Part shown: piece by piece, positions 8,265-17,162 of the stretch | How positions within the stretch are numbered: position 1 is the stretch's first letter | How the letters are laid out: the number at the start of each line of letters is the position of its first letter | Assembly (NCBI GenBank): GCA_029548365.1 | Contig: JAKPNN010000003.1 | Coordinates: forward strand, 82,477-146,476 | From: Chloroflexota bacterium | GTDB lineage: Bacteria; Chloroflexota; Anaerolineae; Anaerolineales; Anaerolineaceae | DNA length: 64,000 nt | Reading direction: 5' to 3' | The notes under the pieces: generated by a model | Told to the model about the DNA's origin: nothing | Seen by the model: the letters and a program-made list of their open reading frames with translations, nothing else | Database searches by the model: none | Program-made: the position numbers and the translations under genes

Positions 8265-9248
8265 TTATAAATGTTTGCCTGTGCAGCCCATCGATTCCTT
8301 TGGAGAACCCGCCTCTAAGAGGCTTTTCTCCTCGCGAGCAGGATATTTCCCGCCCCGGGCAGCCCCTTTGATCGATACCCGGTCAGGACTGCGGTTCAAT
8401 AGAATCACCGCCAGGATCACCAACCCGCCCCCAATCCATTGTTGAAAGGTCAGTTTTTCCTTAAAAACCAGCATCCCCAACAGGATGTTCACAACAGGCT
8501 GACCGGCGATGATGATCGCCCCGCGTGCGGCTGTTAACAAGCTCAACCCGTAATTCAAAGCCAAAATTGGGATCAGGGTGCCAAATATTGAAAGAGAACC
8601 CAAAAGCATCCACCCCTGGGGCGTCGTTGGTGCGCTGATGCCTAAAACAGGGATCAATATACAACCGGACAACATAGCGCCAGTAAACACGACAGCGGTG
8701 CCAGCCAGCTTATCATCAACATTTGTAAATACTTTTTCACTGAGGATCATATAGGTTGCTACAGAACAGGCATTCACTACGGTGATCAAAACTCCAAGCG
8801 GGTCAACCACAAATGCCGAACTGAAATCAATTGAAGCCAGCAACATACCCACCATCGACAGCGGAAGGCCGAGCCAAACCAGGCGCGGCACCGCAGAACC
8901 CCTCAGCAGCGAATACAGGATCACCAGTGATGGGTAAATAAAAAAGATGATGACATAGATTGAGGAGGGAAGCCGCTGGACTGCAAATACCGCAGAAAAG
9001 TTCGATGCTGCATAGACAACGCCCAAAACCAAGAACCACCATGGACGTTTAAGCGTGTTGCCTGCAGGTTTTTTCCTGAAGAGCAGAATCAGCCACAATA
9101 CCGGTGCAGCAATGGTGAAACGCCAGATTGCGACATGCTGAGGCAGCAAATGGGTATGCATAGGAATTAATTTCATAAAAATAACAGCGATTGCCAGCCC
9201 TACGGCGGCAATCAGCATGGCAATAACACCGACCAGCTTTTTATTCAT
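8265..9248 (-). CDS. EamA/DMT-family membrane transporter
   Basis: A 327-residue protein with ten predicted transmembrane helices arranged as two five-helix EamA repeats, the layout of drug/metabolite exporters of the DMT superfamily. Repeat 1 spans about residues 5-135 and repeat 2 about 150-292, each with hydrophobic stretches such as WLILLFRK and IIIAGQPVVNILLGMLVF. The C-terminal 35 residues are hydrophilic. The substrate cannot be deduced. It is divergent from the copper operon and probably unrelated to it. Confidence 0.85.
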   Translation of the reverse strand: MNKKLVGVIAMLIAAVGLAIAVIFMKLIPMHTHLLPQHVAIWRFTIAAPVLWLILLFRKKPAGNTLKRPWWFLVLGVVYAASNFSAVFAVQRLPSSIYVIIFFIYPSLVILYSLLRGSAVPRLVWLGLPLSMVGMLLASIDFSSAFVVDPLGVLITVVNACSVATYMILSEKVFTNVDDKLAGTAVVFTGAMLSGCILIPVLGISAPTTPQGWMLLGSLSIFGTLIPILALNYGLSLLTAARGAIIIAGQPVVNILLGMLVFKEKLTFQQWIGGGLVILAVILLNRSPDRVSIKGAARGGKYPAREEKSLLEAGSPKESMGCTGKHL

Positions 9249-9355
9249 CGACCAATCTCCAAATTAATAACAGCCTTCATTATACTGATAACTTGTTAAG
9301 AAATAAGGTCCGATGTCCCGATGTTTCTCGTGCAAAAGATTAACAGATTTCTTAT

Positions 9356-9384
9356 TTGACGAAATAAGCCTAATACGGTATTCT
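9356..9384 (+). promoter_or_regulatory. Promoter of the csoR-copZ-copA operon
   Basis: TTGACG and TATTCT separated by 17 bases, ending about 50 bases before the csoR start. The G-tract operator lies just downstream of the expected transcription start. Confidence 0.65.
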
Positions 9385-9398
9385 TTGTACAAGATCAT

Positions 9399-9419
9399 CC
9401 CTCCCCCATGGGGGGGGGT
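9399..9419. promoter_or_regulatory. Candidate CsoR operator (G-tract inverted repeat)
   Basis: CCCCC-AT-GGGGG forms a palindrome inside a longer C-run/G-run stretch. Known CsoR operators are inverted repeats of G and C tracts, and this one sits between the promoter and the csoR ATG, where repressor binding would block the operon. Confidence 0.6.
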
Positions 9420-9433
9420 CGGAGAAGAGGCTT

Positions 9434-9736
9434 ATGGCACACGATCACAGCGAAAACATCCAGCGCTTAAAAATTATCGAAGGCCACATTCGCGGCATCC
9501 AGCGTATGCTGGAAAATGACCAGTATTGCATTGATATCATTCGTCAGATCCAGGCTGTTGGCGCCGCACTGAACAAAGTCAGCGTCAGCTTGCTCGACGG
9601 ACACCTCAACACCTGCCTGCTGAATGCCATCCACAGTGATGACCCCGTGGAACAAAAACGCATGCTGAGTGAAATCTCTGAAGTATTCGAAACATCCAAC
9701 AAAATCAAACCATCTAAAGGAGCATCATTAAAATGA
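9434..9736 (+). CDS. csoR: CsoR-type copper-sensing repressor
   Basis: A 100-residue all-helical CsoR/RcnR-family repressor. It shows the family core RLKIIEGHIRGIQRMLE and the Cu(I) ligand triad C32, H57 and C61 (DQYC, DGHLNTC). The triad separates it from persulfide-sensing CstR proteins, which lack the histidine. It should bind its own operator upstream and release it on copper binding, inducing the chaperone and ATPase downstream. Its TGA overlaps the copZ ATG (ATGA), indicating translational coupling. Confidence 0.9.
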   Translation: MAHDHSENIQRLKIIEGHIRGIQRMLENDQYCIDIIRQIQAVGAALNKVSVSLLDGHLNTCLLNAIHSDDPVEQKRMLSEISEVFETSNKIKPSKGASLK

Positions 9737-9939
9737 AATCCGTAACCTATTTAGCCCCAAATATTTCCTGCAAACACTGCACCCACACCATTGCCATGGA
9801 ATTGATGGCTATTGAAGGCGTTTCCAAAGTGGATGCTGATGTTCAAACCCGGCAAGTCACGATCAATTTTGACGACCCGGCGACTGAACAGCAGCTCAAA
9901 GATACCCTGGCAGAGATCAACTATCCCGTTGTCGAGTAA
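9733..9939 (+). CDS. copZ: Copper chaperone, CopZ-like heavy-metal-associated protein
   Basis: A 68-residue single HMA domain with the metal-binding CxxC in ISCKHC (C13, C16), where CopZ proteins usually have M-x-C-x-x-C. It should carry Cu(I) in the cytoplasm to the CopA ATPase encoded four bases downstream. The start has an AAAGGAG site and overlaps the csoR stop. Confidence 0.88.
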   Translation: MKSVTYLAPNISCKHCTHTIAMELMAIEGVSKVDADVQTRQVTINFDDPATEQQLKDTLAEINYPVVE

Positions 9940-9943
9940 AACC

Positions 9944-12373
9944 ATGCCTGATCAAAAGCATCTCACCCTGCCTATCCTGGGAATGACCTGCGCCAACTGC
10001 GTGGCCTCAGTTGAACGCAACTTGAAAAGGGTTGATGGAGTTGAAGCAGCCAATGTCAACCTGGCCTCTGAGCGCGCTGCAGTCACCTACGATCCGGACA
10101 AAGCCAATCTGGACGATTTAATCAAACGGGTTCAGGGCGCTGGCTATCAGGTTGCTATCGGTGAAGCTTCGTTGGGAATCAAAAACCTCACTGACGCTTC
10201 CGACGTTCTCCGCCTGGAAAAAGCCCTCAACGCCCAGGAAGGCGTTATTGAAGCACAGGTTAGCCTGGCTACCGAAAGAGCGTTGATAAAATACATCCCG
10301 ACGGTGATCAGCCAGAATGAGTTACGGCAGTTGATCAGGTCATCGGGTTTTGACCTGCTGGAAACCGATCTGCCACTGGAAGACGCAGAAGCCAGTGCAC
10401 GCAAAGAAGACATCGCCCAGCAAAAACGTTTGCTGTGGTTTGGTCTGATCTTCACGGTGCCGCTGTTTATCCTCTCGATGAGCCGTGATTTCGGGCTATT
10501 GCCCATGTCCTTCGCCCATGCCCCATGGATGAATTACCTCTTCTGGGCTTTAGCGACTCCGGTTCAGTTCTATGTGGGCTGGCAATACTTTGCCAACGGC
10601 TTTAAATCACTGCGCAATGGCTCAGCCAACATGGACGTCCTGGTGGCTTTGGGCTCATCAACAGCTTACTTCTACTCCATTTTCATTACCCTCGGCTTCA
10701 TCCCCGGGCACGTATTTTTTGAAACCTCCGCTGTGATCATCACCCTGGTTAAATTGGGCAAGTTCCTGGAAGCGAAAGCAAAAGGCGGCGCCAGCGACGC
10801 CATCCGCAAGTTGATGGACCTGCGTCCGCGCACAGCCTACGTGGTACGCGACGGCATCGAGGTGGAAGTGACCATCGACGAGGTGGTCGTCGGCGACCTG
10901 GTGCTGGTTCATCCCGGCGAACAGATCCCGGTAGACGGCGTGGTCGTGGATGGGCGCTCCAGCGTCGATGAATCGATGCTGACCGGCGAATCCCTCCCTG
11001 TGGAAAAAACGCCTGGCGAGCCATTAATTGGCGGCACGATCAATAAAATGGGATTATTAAAATTTGAAGCCACAAAAATCGGCAAAGAGACTGTATTAGC
11101 GCAGATTATCAAACTGGTTGAAGAAGCCCAATCCAGCAAAGCGCCAATCCAGAACCTGGCGGATAAGATCTCTGCCATCTTTGTGCCGGCTGTCATCGTT
11201 ATTGCTGCAATCACTTTTCTGGTATGGTATTTTCTCATTCCGCTTAGCCCGACCACAGAAGTAAGCCTGTTCACCCGTGCGTTGATAAATACAGTAGCCG
11301 TGCTGGTCATCGCTTGCCCGTGTGCCATGGGCCTGGCCACACCCACCGCGGTCATGGTGGGCACGGGTAAGGGCGCTGAGATGGGCATCCTGATCAAGAA
11401 AAGCGAAAGCCTTGAGCGCGCCGGGCAAATCACCACTGTGGTCCTTGACAAAACCGGCACCATCACTCGCGGTCAACCTGCAGTCACCCGGGTGACCCTG
11501 ATTGAATTTGCTGGCAGCGAAGATGACATGCTTCGGCTGGTTGCTTCCGTTGAAAAAAGAAGCGAACACCCATTGGGTGAAGCCATCACAGCAGAAGCCA
11601 ATGCCAGAGGGCTGGCGCTTAGTGAGCCTTTAGGCTTTTCTGCTGTCGCCGGACATGGCGTGCAAGCAGAAGTTGACGGGCACAAGGTCCTTGTTGGCAA
11701 CCGCCGCCTGATGAGAAACCAGGGTATCGAGATCGAAAGCGCCGAAGACGATATCCGCGAACTTGAGGAGGACGGAAACACCGCCCTTCTCGTTTCCCTC
11801 GATGGGCGCTTGTCGGCTGTGATTGGCGTTGCTGATACGATTAAGGAGGGGTCTCAAGCAGCAATTGACGTACTGCATGCGATGGGCTTGCAGGTCGCCA
11901 TGGTCACCGGCGACAATCTTCGCACAGCCCACGCCATTGCCCGGCAGATCAACGTAGATACCGTACTGGCCGAGGTTTTGCCTGGTGACAAAGCTGCCGA
12001 GATTAAAAAGCTCCAGGCAGAAGGCCATACAGTTGCCATGGTTGGCGATGGCATTAACGACGCGCCAGCATTGGCTCAGGCAGATATTGGCATCGCCATC
12101 GGCACCGGCACCGATATTGCCATGGCCTCCGCCCCGGTTGTGCTGATCAGCGGCGATCTTCGCGCAGTGCCCAAAACCATTGCCCTGTCGCGAAAGACAC
12201 TCAGAACGATCAAGCAGAACTTGTTCTGGGCTTTCTTTTACAACATCATCCTAATCCCCGTGGCGGCGGCTGGTTTGCTCAACCCTATGCTGGCAGCGGG
12301 CGCCATGTCGTTCAGCAGTATTTTTGTGGTCACCAACAGCCTCCGGCTGAAGCGCTTTCGCTTTGACGTCTGA
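9944..12373 (+). CDS. copA: Copper-translocating P-type ATPase CopA
   Basis: An 809-residue P1B-type ATPase that exports Cu(I). The start at 9944 gives [19 protein letters not shown], with the first HMA CxxC at C16/C19. A second HMA-like domain follows (about residues 85-150) but has lost its CxxC. The membrane metal site is C458-P459-C460, the phosphorylated aspartate is D502 in DKTGT, the HP motif is SEHPLGEA and the hinge is [10 protein letters not shown]. An upstream in-frame ATG at 9812 lies inside copZ and is unlikely to be used. Together with csoR and copZ this is a standard copper-resistance operon. Confidence 0.95.
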   Translation: MPDQKHLTLPILGMTCANCVASVERNLKRVDGVEAANVNLASERAAVTYDPDKANLDDLIKRVQGAGYQVAIGEASLGIKNLTDASDVLRLEKALNAQEGVIEAQVSLATERALIKYIPTVISQNELRQLIRSSGFDLLETDLPLEDAEASARKEDIAQQKRLLWFGLIFTVPLFILSMSRDFGLLPMSFAHAPWMNYLFWALATPVQFYVGWQYFANGFKSLRNGSANMDVLVALGSSTAYFYSIFITLGFIPGHVFFETSAVIITLVKLGKFLEAKAKGGASDAIRKLMDLRPRTAYVVRDGIEVEVTIDEVVVGDLVLVHPGEQIPVDGVVVDGRSSVDESMLTGESLPVEKTPGEPLIGGTINKMGLLKFEATKIGKETVLAQIIKLVEEAQSSKAPIQNLADKISAIFVPAVIVIAAITFLVWYFLIPLSPTTEVSLFTRALINTVAVLVIACPCAMGLATPTAVMVGTGKGAEMGILIKKSESLERAGQITTVVLDKTGTITRGQPAVTRVTLIEFAGSEDDMLRLVASVEKRSEHPLGEAITAEANARGLALSEPLGFSAVAGHGVQAEVDGHKVLVGNRRLMRNQGIEIESAEDDIRELEEDGNTALLVSLDGRLSAVIGVADTIKEGSQAAIDVLHAMGLQVAMVTGDNLRTAHAIARQINVDTVLAEVLPGDKAAEIKKLQAEGHTVAMVGDGINDAPALAQADIGIAIGTGTDIAMASAPVVLISGDLRAVPKTIALSRKTLRTIKQNLFWAFFYNIILIPVAAAGLLNPMLAAGAMSFSSIFVVTNSLRLKRFRFDV

Positions 12374-12408
12374 ACCAGTCTGCTCATCAAAAAATCAAAG
12401 GATGCGCA

Positions 12409-12870
12409 ATGCACAGAAAAAGGAAAAATAACGCGTTCTTCCCGTTGATCCTCTTGGGGTTAGTGCTGGTCATAACCGTCGGACTGGCATTCCTTGCGCA
12501 AAAAATACGCCAGGACAAGATCGCCAATCCGGGCGAGTACAGCACGCAGGATCAGATTCCACGGGTGACCGTCGCTGAAGCCGATCAAGCTGCCCAAAAT
12601 GGCGCTGCTGTTATAGTCGATACCCGATCAGCATCACTATTTGATTTACAGCACATCAACGGCGCGATTAATATCCCGCTGGATGAGGTTGAAGCCCGGA
12701 TAAACGAGCTGGACCCTGACACCTGGTACCTGACGTACTGTACTTGACCGGCTGAAAACACAAGCGCCCGTGCGGCGCTCATCATGCATCAAAACGGTGT
12801 TTCCAGGGTCAACCCGATTCTCGGCGGCTTTGAAGCCTGGCTGGACGCGGGTCTACCCGTGACTCCTTGA
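12409..12870 (+). CDS. Membrane-anchored rhodanese-like protein with in-frame UGA (candidate selenoprotein)
   Basis: Read straight through the TGA at 12745-12747, this frame encodes 153 residues: a signal anchor (about residues 9-32), then a rhodanese domain. The segment before the TGA gives VIVDTRS, HINGAINIP and WYLTYCT; the segment after it gives PAENTSARAAL and ILGGFEAWLDAG, the normal rhodanese C-terminus, and ends at TGA 12868-12870. The in-frame TGA is residue 113, two past the catalytic-position C111, so the active-site loop reads Y-C-T-(Sec)-P. A hairpin begins 16 bases after the TGA, and a selC gene is present at 36344. It starts 35 bases after copA and probably faces the cell exterior. 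The alternative is a pseudogene with one nonsense change. Confidence 0.72.
12763..12779 (+). promoter_or_regulatory. Candidate bacterial SECIS hairpin
   Basis: A perfect 6-bp stem AGCGCC/GGCGCT closes a 5-base loop CGTGC; 21 bases separate the TGA from the loop. Short stem, small loop with G in its first two positions and about this distance are the published features of bacterial SECIS elements, and the loop contains the GU recognised by SelB in E. coli fdhF. It lies within coding sequence, as bacterial SECIS elements do. Confidence 0.6.
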
Positions 12871-12925
12871 ATCCTGATTCCGAATTTCAAATCACCAATT
12901 CTCTAAAGGCTTGATTTCCTTAATA

Positions 12926-12960
12926 AAACAAAAAGAGGCTGCCTTTTACAGACAGCCTCT
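12926..12960 (-). terminator. Terminator of the lipoprotein gene
   Basis: An 8-bp stem (AGAGGCTG with CAGCCTCT) is followed on the minus strand by TTTTTGTTTTATT. It may also stop transcription from the copper operon, although the plus-strand T-run is poor. Confidence 0.75.
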
Positions 12961-12988
12961 GTGTTTCATCGGCAACGCCCTGTTGGTC

Positions 12989-13837
12989 TTACGGTTGGTC
13001 AATGGCAAAATAGTCCACTTCTACAAGAATGGGAAGCACATTAAAGGATGACACCCCGAAGCCAACCTGGCCTTCGCGCAGATTGTACTTACGATCCACG
13101 AATTCTTTTTCCAAAACTCCGTTGACATACAAAGCAAGTTGATTGCCCTGACAAACTGCGGTGTAATAGTTCGCATCCCTGCCCGTGCGGACGTTTTTAG
13201 ATCCGCCGCTGGTCAAAGTAAAATAACCACCGTCCAGTTCAGAGTAAATTAATATGTCATACAGCCCGCCATTGGAAATATTAAACTCATACCAGCCAAA
13301 ACGATCGCTGTAATTACACACCAGGCTGACGTTGTTGGTGTTCTTACCCAGGTTTTCAGCATAAACCTCAATGATCACGTCCGAATAATAAAATTCATCA
13401 TACAAAACATACACATATTGGTTTCTGCCTTGAAGATCAAAAACCAGGTGACCATAATCGACGTACAGGTCCATTTTGCTTTCATCGCCGTTCATTAAGA
13501 AGTAAGACCAGCTCGATAGATCGCCATCAAATTCTTCGACGAAATAAGCCTGTGGTTCAGCAAACACGGGTTCATCTTCCGGCATTTCCACAGGTTCTTC
13601 AACTTCAGAGGACGTTGACTGCGTAGGCGCGATCTGACGGCTGGGAGAATCTGTTGCTGTAGGGATCACGACTTCTTCAATAACTTCTACCTCAGTTGGT
13701 TCTTGGACAATTTCTGTCGGGGGTATTTGCTCTGCAGTAGCTGTTGGATCAGGCGGCGTTGAAGTACTACAAGCAAGACTCACCACGATAAAGAAGCTAA
13801 TTAATAAGAAAATGATTTTAAATAGTTTACGGTTCAT
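12989..13837 (-). CDS. Secreted lipoprotein with a C-terminal jelly-roll-like domain
   Basis: A 282-residue predicted lipoprotein. The start at 13837 is chosen because AAGGAG lies just upstream and the result is a clean signal peptide (MNRKLFKIIFLLIS) with lipobox VSLAC. A Thr/Pro/Glu-rich linker spans about residues 25-90. The rest (YFVEEFDGDLSSWSYF, then beta-rich sequence with QLALYVNGVLEKEF) resembles concanavalin-like or DUF1080-type domains that often bind sugars. No enzyme motif is seen. Function is unknown; cell-surface binding is inference. Confidence 0.75.
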   Translation of the reverse strand: MNRKLFKIIFLLISFFIVVSLACSTSTPPDPTATAEQIPPTEIVQEPTEVEVIEEVVIPTATDSPSRQIAPTQSTSSEVEEPVEMPEDEPVFAEPQAYFVEEFDGDLSSWSYFLMNGDESKMDLYVDYGHLVFDLQGRNQYVYVLYDEFYYSDVIIEVYAENLGKNTNNVSLVCNYSDRFGWYEFNISNGGLYDILIYSELDGGYFTLTSGGSKNVRTGRDANYYTAVCQGNQLALYVNGVLEKEFVDRKYNLREGQVGFGVSSFNVLPILVEVDYFAIDQP

Positions 13838-13856
13838 TGGTTCTCCTTTTAGACAA

Positions 13857-13885
13857 ATTATATCCAATATGTTGGTTAAATACAA
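13857..13885 (-). promoter_or_regulatory. Promoter of the lipoprotein gene
   Basis: On the minus strand TTGTAT and TATAAT are separated by 17 bases, with the -10 box 19 bases upstream of the ATG at 13837. Confidence 0.7.
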
Positions 13886-13929
13886 CAAAGTTCGACCATT
13901 AGCCGACAAGATCAGGTTGCTACTGTGGT

Positions 13930-14367
13930 TTATTTTGGAATTGCTCTTTGAGCCAGGCGGTCAACCCGTTCATTGTAAATATTTCCTGCATGCCCGCGTA
14001 CCCAACACCAGTGGATCTCGTGGCTTCCAATTTCCTTGTCCAAAGCCATCCACAGATCAACATTGGCCAGTGCTCCACCCTTACGCTTCCAGTTGCGTTG
14101 TTTCCAATTTGGAAGCCATTCAGTAATCCCTTTTTTAAGGTATTCAGAATCGGTATACAGGGTGACCTGGCAGGGTCCTTTAAGCGCATGCAAAGCTTCA
14201 ATAGCTGCTTGCAGTTCCATCCGGTTATTGGTGGTGTTCTTAGCCCCGCCGGAGAGTTCCTTTTCGTGATTTCCATGCCGTATAAGCGCCCCCCAACCGC
14301 CAGGGCCCGGATTTCCCCGGCAGGCGCCATCGGTATAGATGGTCACCGCGGATATTTCAGCCATCAT
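13930..14367 (-). CDS. rnhA: Ribonuclease HI
   Basis: A 145-residue RNase HI, which cleaves RNA in RNA-DNA hybrids. The full catalytic set is visible: D13 (IYTDGACRGNPG), E51 (NRMELQAAIEAL), D73 (YTDSEYL), H126 (RGHAGN) and D136 (NERVDRLA). A basic handle region (WKQRNWKRKGG) is present as in E. coli RNase HI. The start overlaps the stop of the solute-binding protein gene by four bases, so it is the last gene of an unusual operon with two cell-envelope proteins. Confidence 0.95.
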   Translation of the reverse strand: MMAEISAVTIYTDGACRGNPGPGGWGALIRHGNHEKELSGGAKNTTNNRMELQAAIEALHALKGPCQVTLYTDSEYLKKGITEWLPNWKQRNWKRKGGALANVDLWMALDKEIGSHEIHWCWVRGHAGNIYNERVDRLAQRAIPK

Positions 14368-15812
14368 CGTGGTGTGTCCACAAACTCAATGATCTTTTCG
14401 TCCAGCTGTTCCAGGTACAGCGTAACGTTTCCGCTTTCATCCTGCAAAATCCGATTGGCAGCATCCTGTAACAGCCATTGCGCAATCCCCCACTCTTTGG
14501 AAGCGGGCAGAGCCCTGGCAGATTCCATCAACGCCACCCCCTGCGCCCATTGGGGGTATTCCTCTGCGAAATCGGTCAGCGATTCCATCGCAGACCTCCG
14601 TACCGGCAGGGTGAACAAACTTTCCACAAGCTGGGTCTGTATCTCGGGCTCGAGCAAATGCTTGATAAATAACCAGGTCGCCAGTTCTTCTTCCGGGGTG
14701 CTTGCTGTGATCATCAACCCCGGACTTTCAACCAGGATAAGCTCTCCTTCAGGTCCCGGGAATCCGATCACCTCCCATTCATCTTCGTTGCTTGCAGTAT
14801 TCATCCAGCCGGTTTGTACCGCAATCTGGTCTAACTGTCCGGCGTACATTAATGCCAATCGTTTAGCAAAATACGCCTGGTGATCGGGTTCTAAAGCAAA
14901 CCAGATGCATCCCTGGCTTTTAATATCCCAGAGATAACCAAAGCTTTCCTTTCCCGCCTGGTTATTGAACAGGGGGATTTCATCTTCAGGCAATACCCCG
15001 CCAAAGGCATAATACCAGCCAGCCAGCACCCTGGGGTCAAGGTTGATCGCCCAGCCACCGGTACCGCCTACCTTGTCATCGTCCTGCCAGTTGGCAAAGG
15101 TCGCCTCGCAATTCTGCCTCGTAAAGGCATCCAAATCCCGGGGCGCTCCTGAAAAGCCTAAATCCAATGCCCAGCTGCGGTTAAAAAATAACACCGTTGC
15201 TTGAGGTATAAAGGGCATGGCAATAATTTGCCCGTCTATTTCGAAGGGTTCCAGGAATAGCATCAGGATATCTTCACGTTCTGCTAAACTGAACCCCCAC
15301 TCGGGATTGTTGAAATAAAATCCTAAATCCACCAGGGATACGTCTTCCCCCAGGCTGGAACGCAAATATACTGGGGCAGCAATCACGTCAGGGAGATCAT
15401 CACCAACCTCCATTTGCATGATGGACTCCACCAGAGCTGTCTCGCCACTGTGAGGGTCAACCTCCACCTTGATGCCCCAGGGATTAGACCGCGAAAACTC
15501 ACCGGCTATCCCCTCCAATGTGTCTGCAGGTCTGCCAACCCAGGGATGAGCAAAGCGGATCAGCGTTCCCTGCAAGTCCTTCGGATCAACTCCCACAGTG
15601 GCAAAGCTTTGCGTAGCAGTGACCGCCGCCGCAGGGGGTTCCGCGGTAGCTGTGCGGGTGGACGTCCTGAACTGGGTTGCAGTGAAAGCCGGTTCTGCGA
15701 CCTCAGGAACAACTTCAGGCGCACAACTCGCGATGGCTAAAAGCGCCAACAAAAGGATAAACATCCCGCGCATACCTGAGAATAAAATTTTTCTTTGCAT
15801 CCGCTTCCTCAT
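14364..15812 (-). CDS. Extracellular solute-binding lipoprotein (family 1, sugar type)
   Basis: A 482-residue lipoprotein with signal peptide and lipobox (AIASCAPE). The body has the periplasmic-binding-protein pattern of family 1 sugar ABC receptors: GTLIRFAHPW near the start, MPFIPQATVLFFNRSWALDLG, and a C-terminal EELATWLFIKHLLEPEIQ block. No ABC permease or ATPase gene is adjacent, so it is an orphan receptor or has taken another role. It overlaps the upstream protease gene (ATGA, 15809-15812) and the downstream rnhA gene in the same way. Confidence 0.85.
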   Translation of the reverse strand: MRKRMQRKILFSGMRGMFILLLALLAIASCAPEVVPEVAEPAFTATQFRTSTRTATAEPPAAAVTATQSFATVGVDPKDLQGTLIRFAHPWVGRPADTLEGIAGEFSRSNPWGIKVEVDPHSGETALVESIMQMEVGDDLPDVIAAPVYLRSSLGEDVSLVDLGFYFNNPEWGFSLAEREDILMLFLEPFEIDGQIIAMPFIPQATVLFFNRSWALDLGFSGAPRDLDAFTRQNCEATFANWQDDDKVGGTGGWAINLDPRVLAGWYYAFGGVLPEDEIPLFNNQAGKESFGYLWDIKSQGCIWFALEPDHQAYFAKRLALMYAGQLDQIAVQTGWMNTASNEDEWEVIGFPGPEGELILVESPGLMITASTPEEELATWLFIKHLLEPEIQTQLVESLFTLPVRRSAMESLTDFAEEYPQWAQGVALMESARALPASKEWGIAQWLLQDAANRILQDESGNVTLYLEQLDEKIIEFVDTPR

Positions 15813-17032
15813 TGGATAATCACCAGTGGCACCGGGCTGAAGATCAACAGAAATATCACAAGGGCGATTATACCCAGAATTTTATGCGTTCGGTCAATTG
15901 GCGTGATCTGATCCAGGGGTTCAGCATAACGCCTCCCAAAGAATAAGACCAGCGCTGCCCACAACCACCACCCCTGCCAAGCAAATCCCAACAAAATCAA
16001 ACCTCCCAGGACGAAGGGGAAAACTTTTTTAGATCGTTCCTTTCCCAGCAACATTGAAAGGATGTGACCCCCATCCAATTGCCCGACCGGAATCAAATTC
16101 AACGCAGTGACGAACAAACCTGCCCATCCCGCCCAGGCGACCGGGTGAATTTGAACATCAATTCCACCTAAAGGCAGCGGCTGCCCGGTGAAGAAATATC
16201 GCAACCAGTAAAAAACAGGCGCTATCCCTCCATAGCTGGCGGGCTGCGGGAACAGTTTACCAAAAGTAATGTATTTCGCCAGCAGGTAAAGCACAGAATT
16301 CCCCTCCAGAAACTGAACCGTCCCCGGCGCTATCTCAACAGCTATCGGTCCAACAGTCGAAAGATTGAGGCCGATCATCAATACCGGAAGGGTGACCAGC
16401 AGCCCTGCTAGCGGACCGGCGATGCCAATTTCAAGCATGTGTTTCTTGTTCTTCGGCACCTCTTTCATGCTGATAAACGCGCCCATGGTGCCAAAATAAC
16501 TGAAGGGAAAAGGAATAAAATAAGGCAGCGTGACCTTAACCCCGCGCGCGCGACCCGCAAGGTAGTGTCCAAACTCATGCGCCAGTAAAATTCCCAGCAA
16601 GCTGACTGTAAACGGCCAGCCCTGCAAAATAAACCTCACGATGCCCGCCAATGAGTTGAGCATCTGTGTGCTGGCTTCTGTAGCGCTGAATTGAGCGCCC
16701 GTAAATAACACGCTGATCAACGTCAGCACAAACAGCACGATATTCACCCAAATCGGACCAATCTTCGCTTCGGGTCGTTGGCGGGTGATTAAAATCACCT
16801 GCCTGTCCCCTTCCTCGCGGAACAAGGGTAATAAACCCAGCGGTGCCAATGCATCCGCAAGCTCATTGTAGGCTGTTTCGCTATCTGCTGTATACAATTG
16901 CCCGTCATAACGCACATGGAACCCGTGACGAGACCCGCCAGTGACCACACTGAGGATGTTAAAGTATTTGCTGACCAAAAGGGTAATAAACTGCGTATCT
17001 ACCGGTTGCGCATCCCTCAATTCATTTTGCAT
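15809..17032 (-). CDS. Site-2 protease family (M50) membrane metalloprotease
   Basis: A 407-residue polytopic membrane protein of the S2P/M50 family. HEFGHYLAGRARG supplies the HExxH zinc site within a membrane helix, and LNLIPVGQLDGGH provides the third ligand aspartate. About 115 N-terminal residues form a soluble domain before the first helix. In the family such enzymes cleave membrane-bound substrates, often anti-sigma factors. It heads an operon with the solute-binding lipoprotein and rnhA. Confidence 0.9.
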   Translation of the reverse strand: MQNELRDAQPVDTQFITLLVSKYFNILSVVTGGSRHGFHVRYDGQLYTADSETAYNELADALAPLGLLPLFREEGDRQVILITRQRPEAKIGPIWVNIVLFVLTLISVLFTGAQFSATEASTQMLNSLAGIVRFILQGWPFTVSLLGILLAHEFGHYLAGRARGVKVTLPYFIPFPFSYFGTMGAFISMKEVPKNKKHMLEIGIAGPLAGLLVTLPVLMIGLNLSTVGPIAVEIAPGTVQFLEGNSVLYLLAKYITFGKLFPQPASYGGIAPVFYWLRYFFTGQPLPLGGIDVQIHPVAWAGWAGLFVTALNLIPVGQLDGGHILSMLLGKERSKKVFPFVLGGLILLGFAWQGWWLWAALVLFFGRRYAEPLDQITPIDRTHKILGIIALVIFLLIFSPVPLVIIQ

Positions 17033-17149
17033 TGTTTTTCCGATCTCTGTTTATTCCAGGTCGTTATGCCCGGACATCAGGCTTAATTAGACCATAAAAT
17101 CGCCGGGAATGAAAACGTGTCTGTGTTTTCCAATCATCGTTCCCTGTGT

Positions 17150-17155
17150 TAAAAT
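17150..17155 (+). promoter_or_regulatory. Extended -10 box directly upstream of a start codon (leaderless)
   Basis: TGT-TAAAAT lies seven bases before the ATG at 17163, leaving no room for a ribosome site. Transcription would start at or next to the ATG, which favours 17163 over the upstream ATG at 17109. Confidence 0.5.
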
Positions 17156-17162
17156 CCTGAAC

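Noticed and set aside
12745..12747. Reading the rhodanese TGA as a plain nonsense mutation
   Set aside because: Possible, but the intact downstream frame, hairpin at the right distance and a selC gene favour Sec; kept as the alternative in the feature.
13948..14883. A 311-codon open frame on the plus strand
   Set aside because: It lies opposite rnhA and the solute-binding protein gene, both with full family signatures; the composition is that of an antisense shadow.
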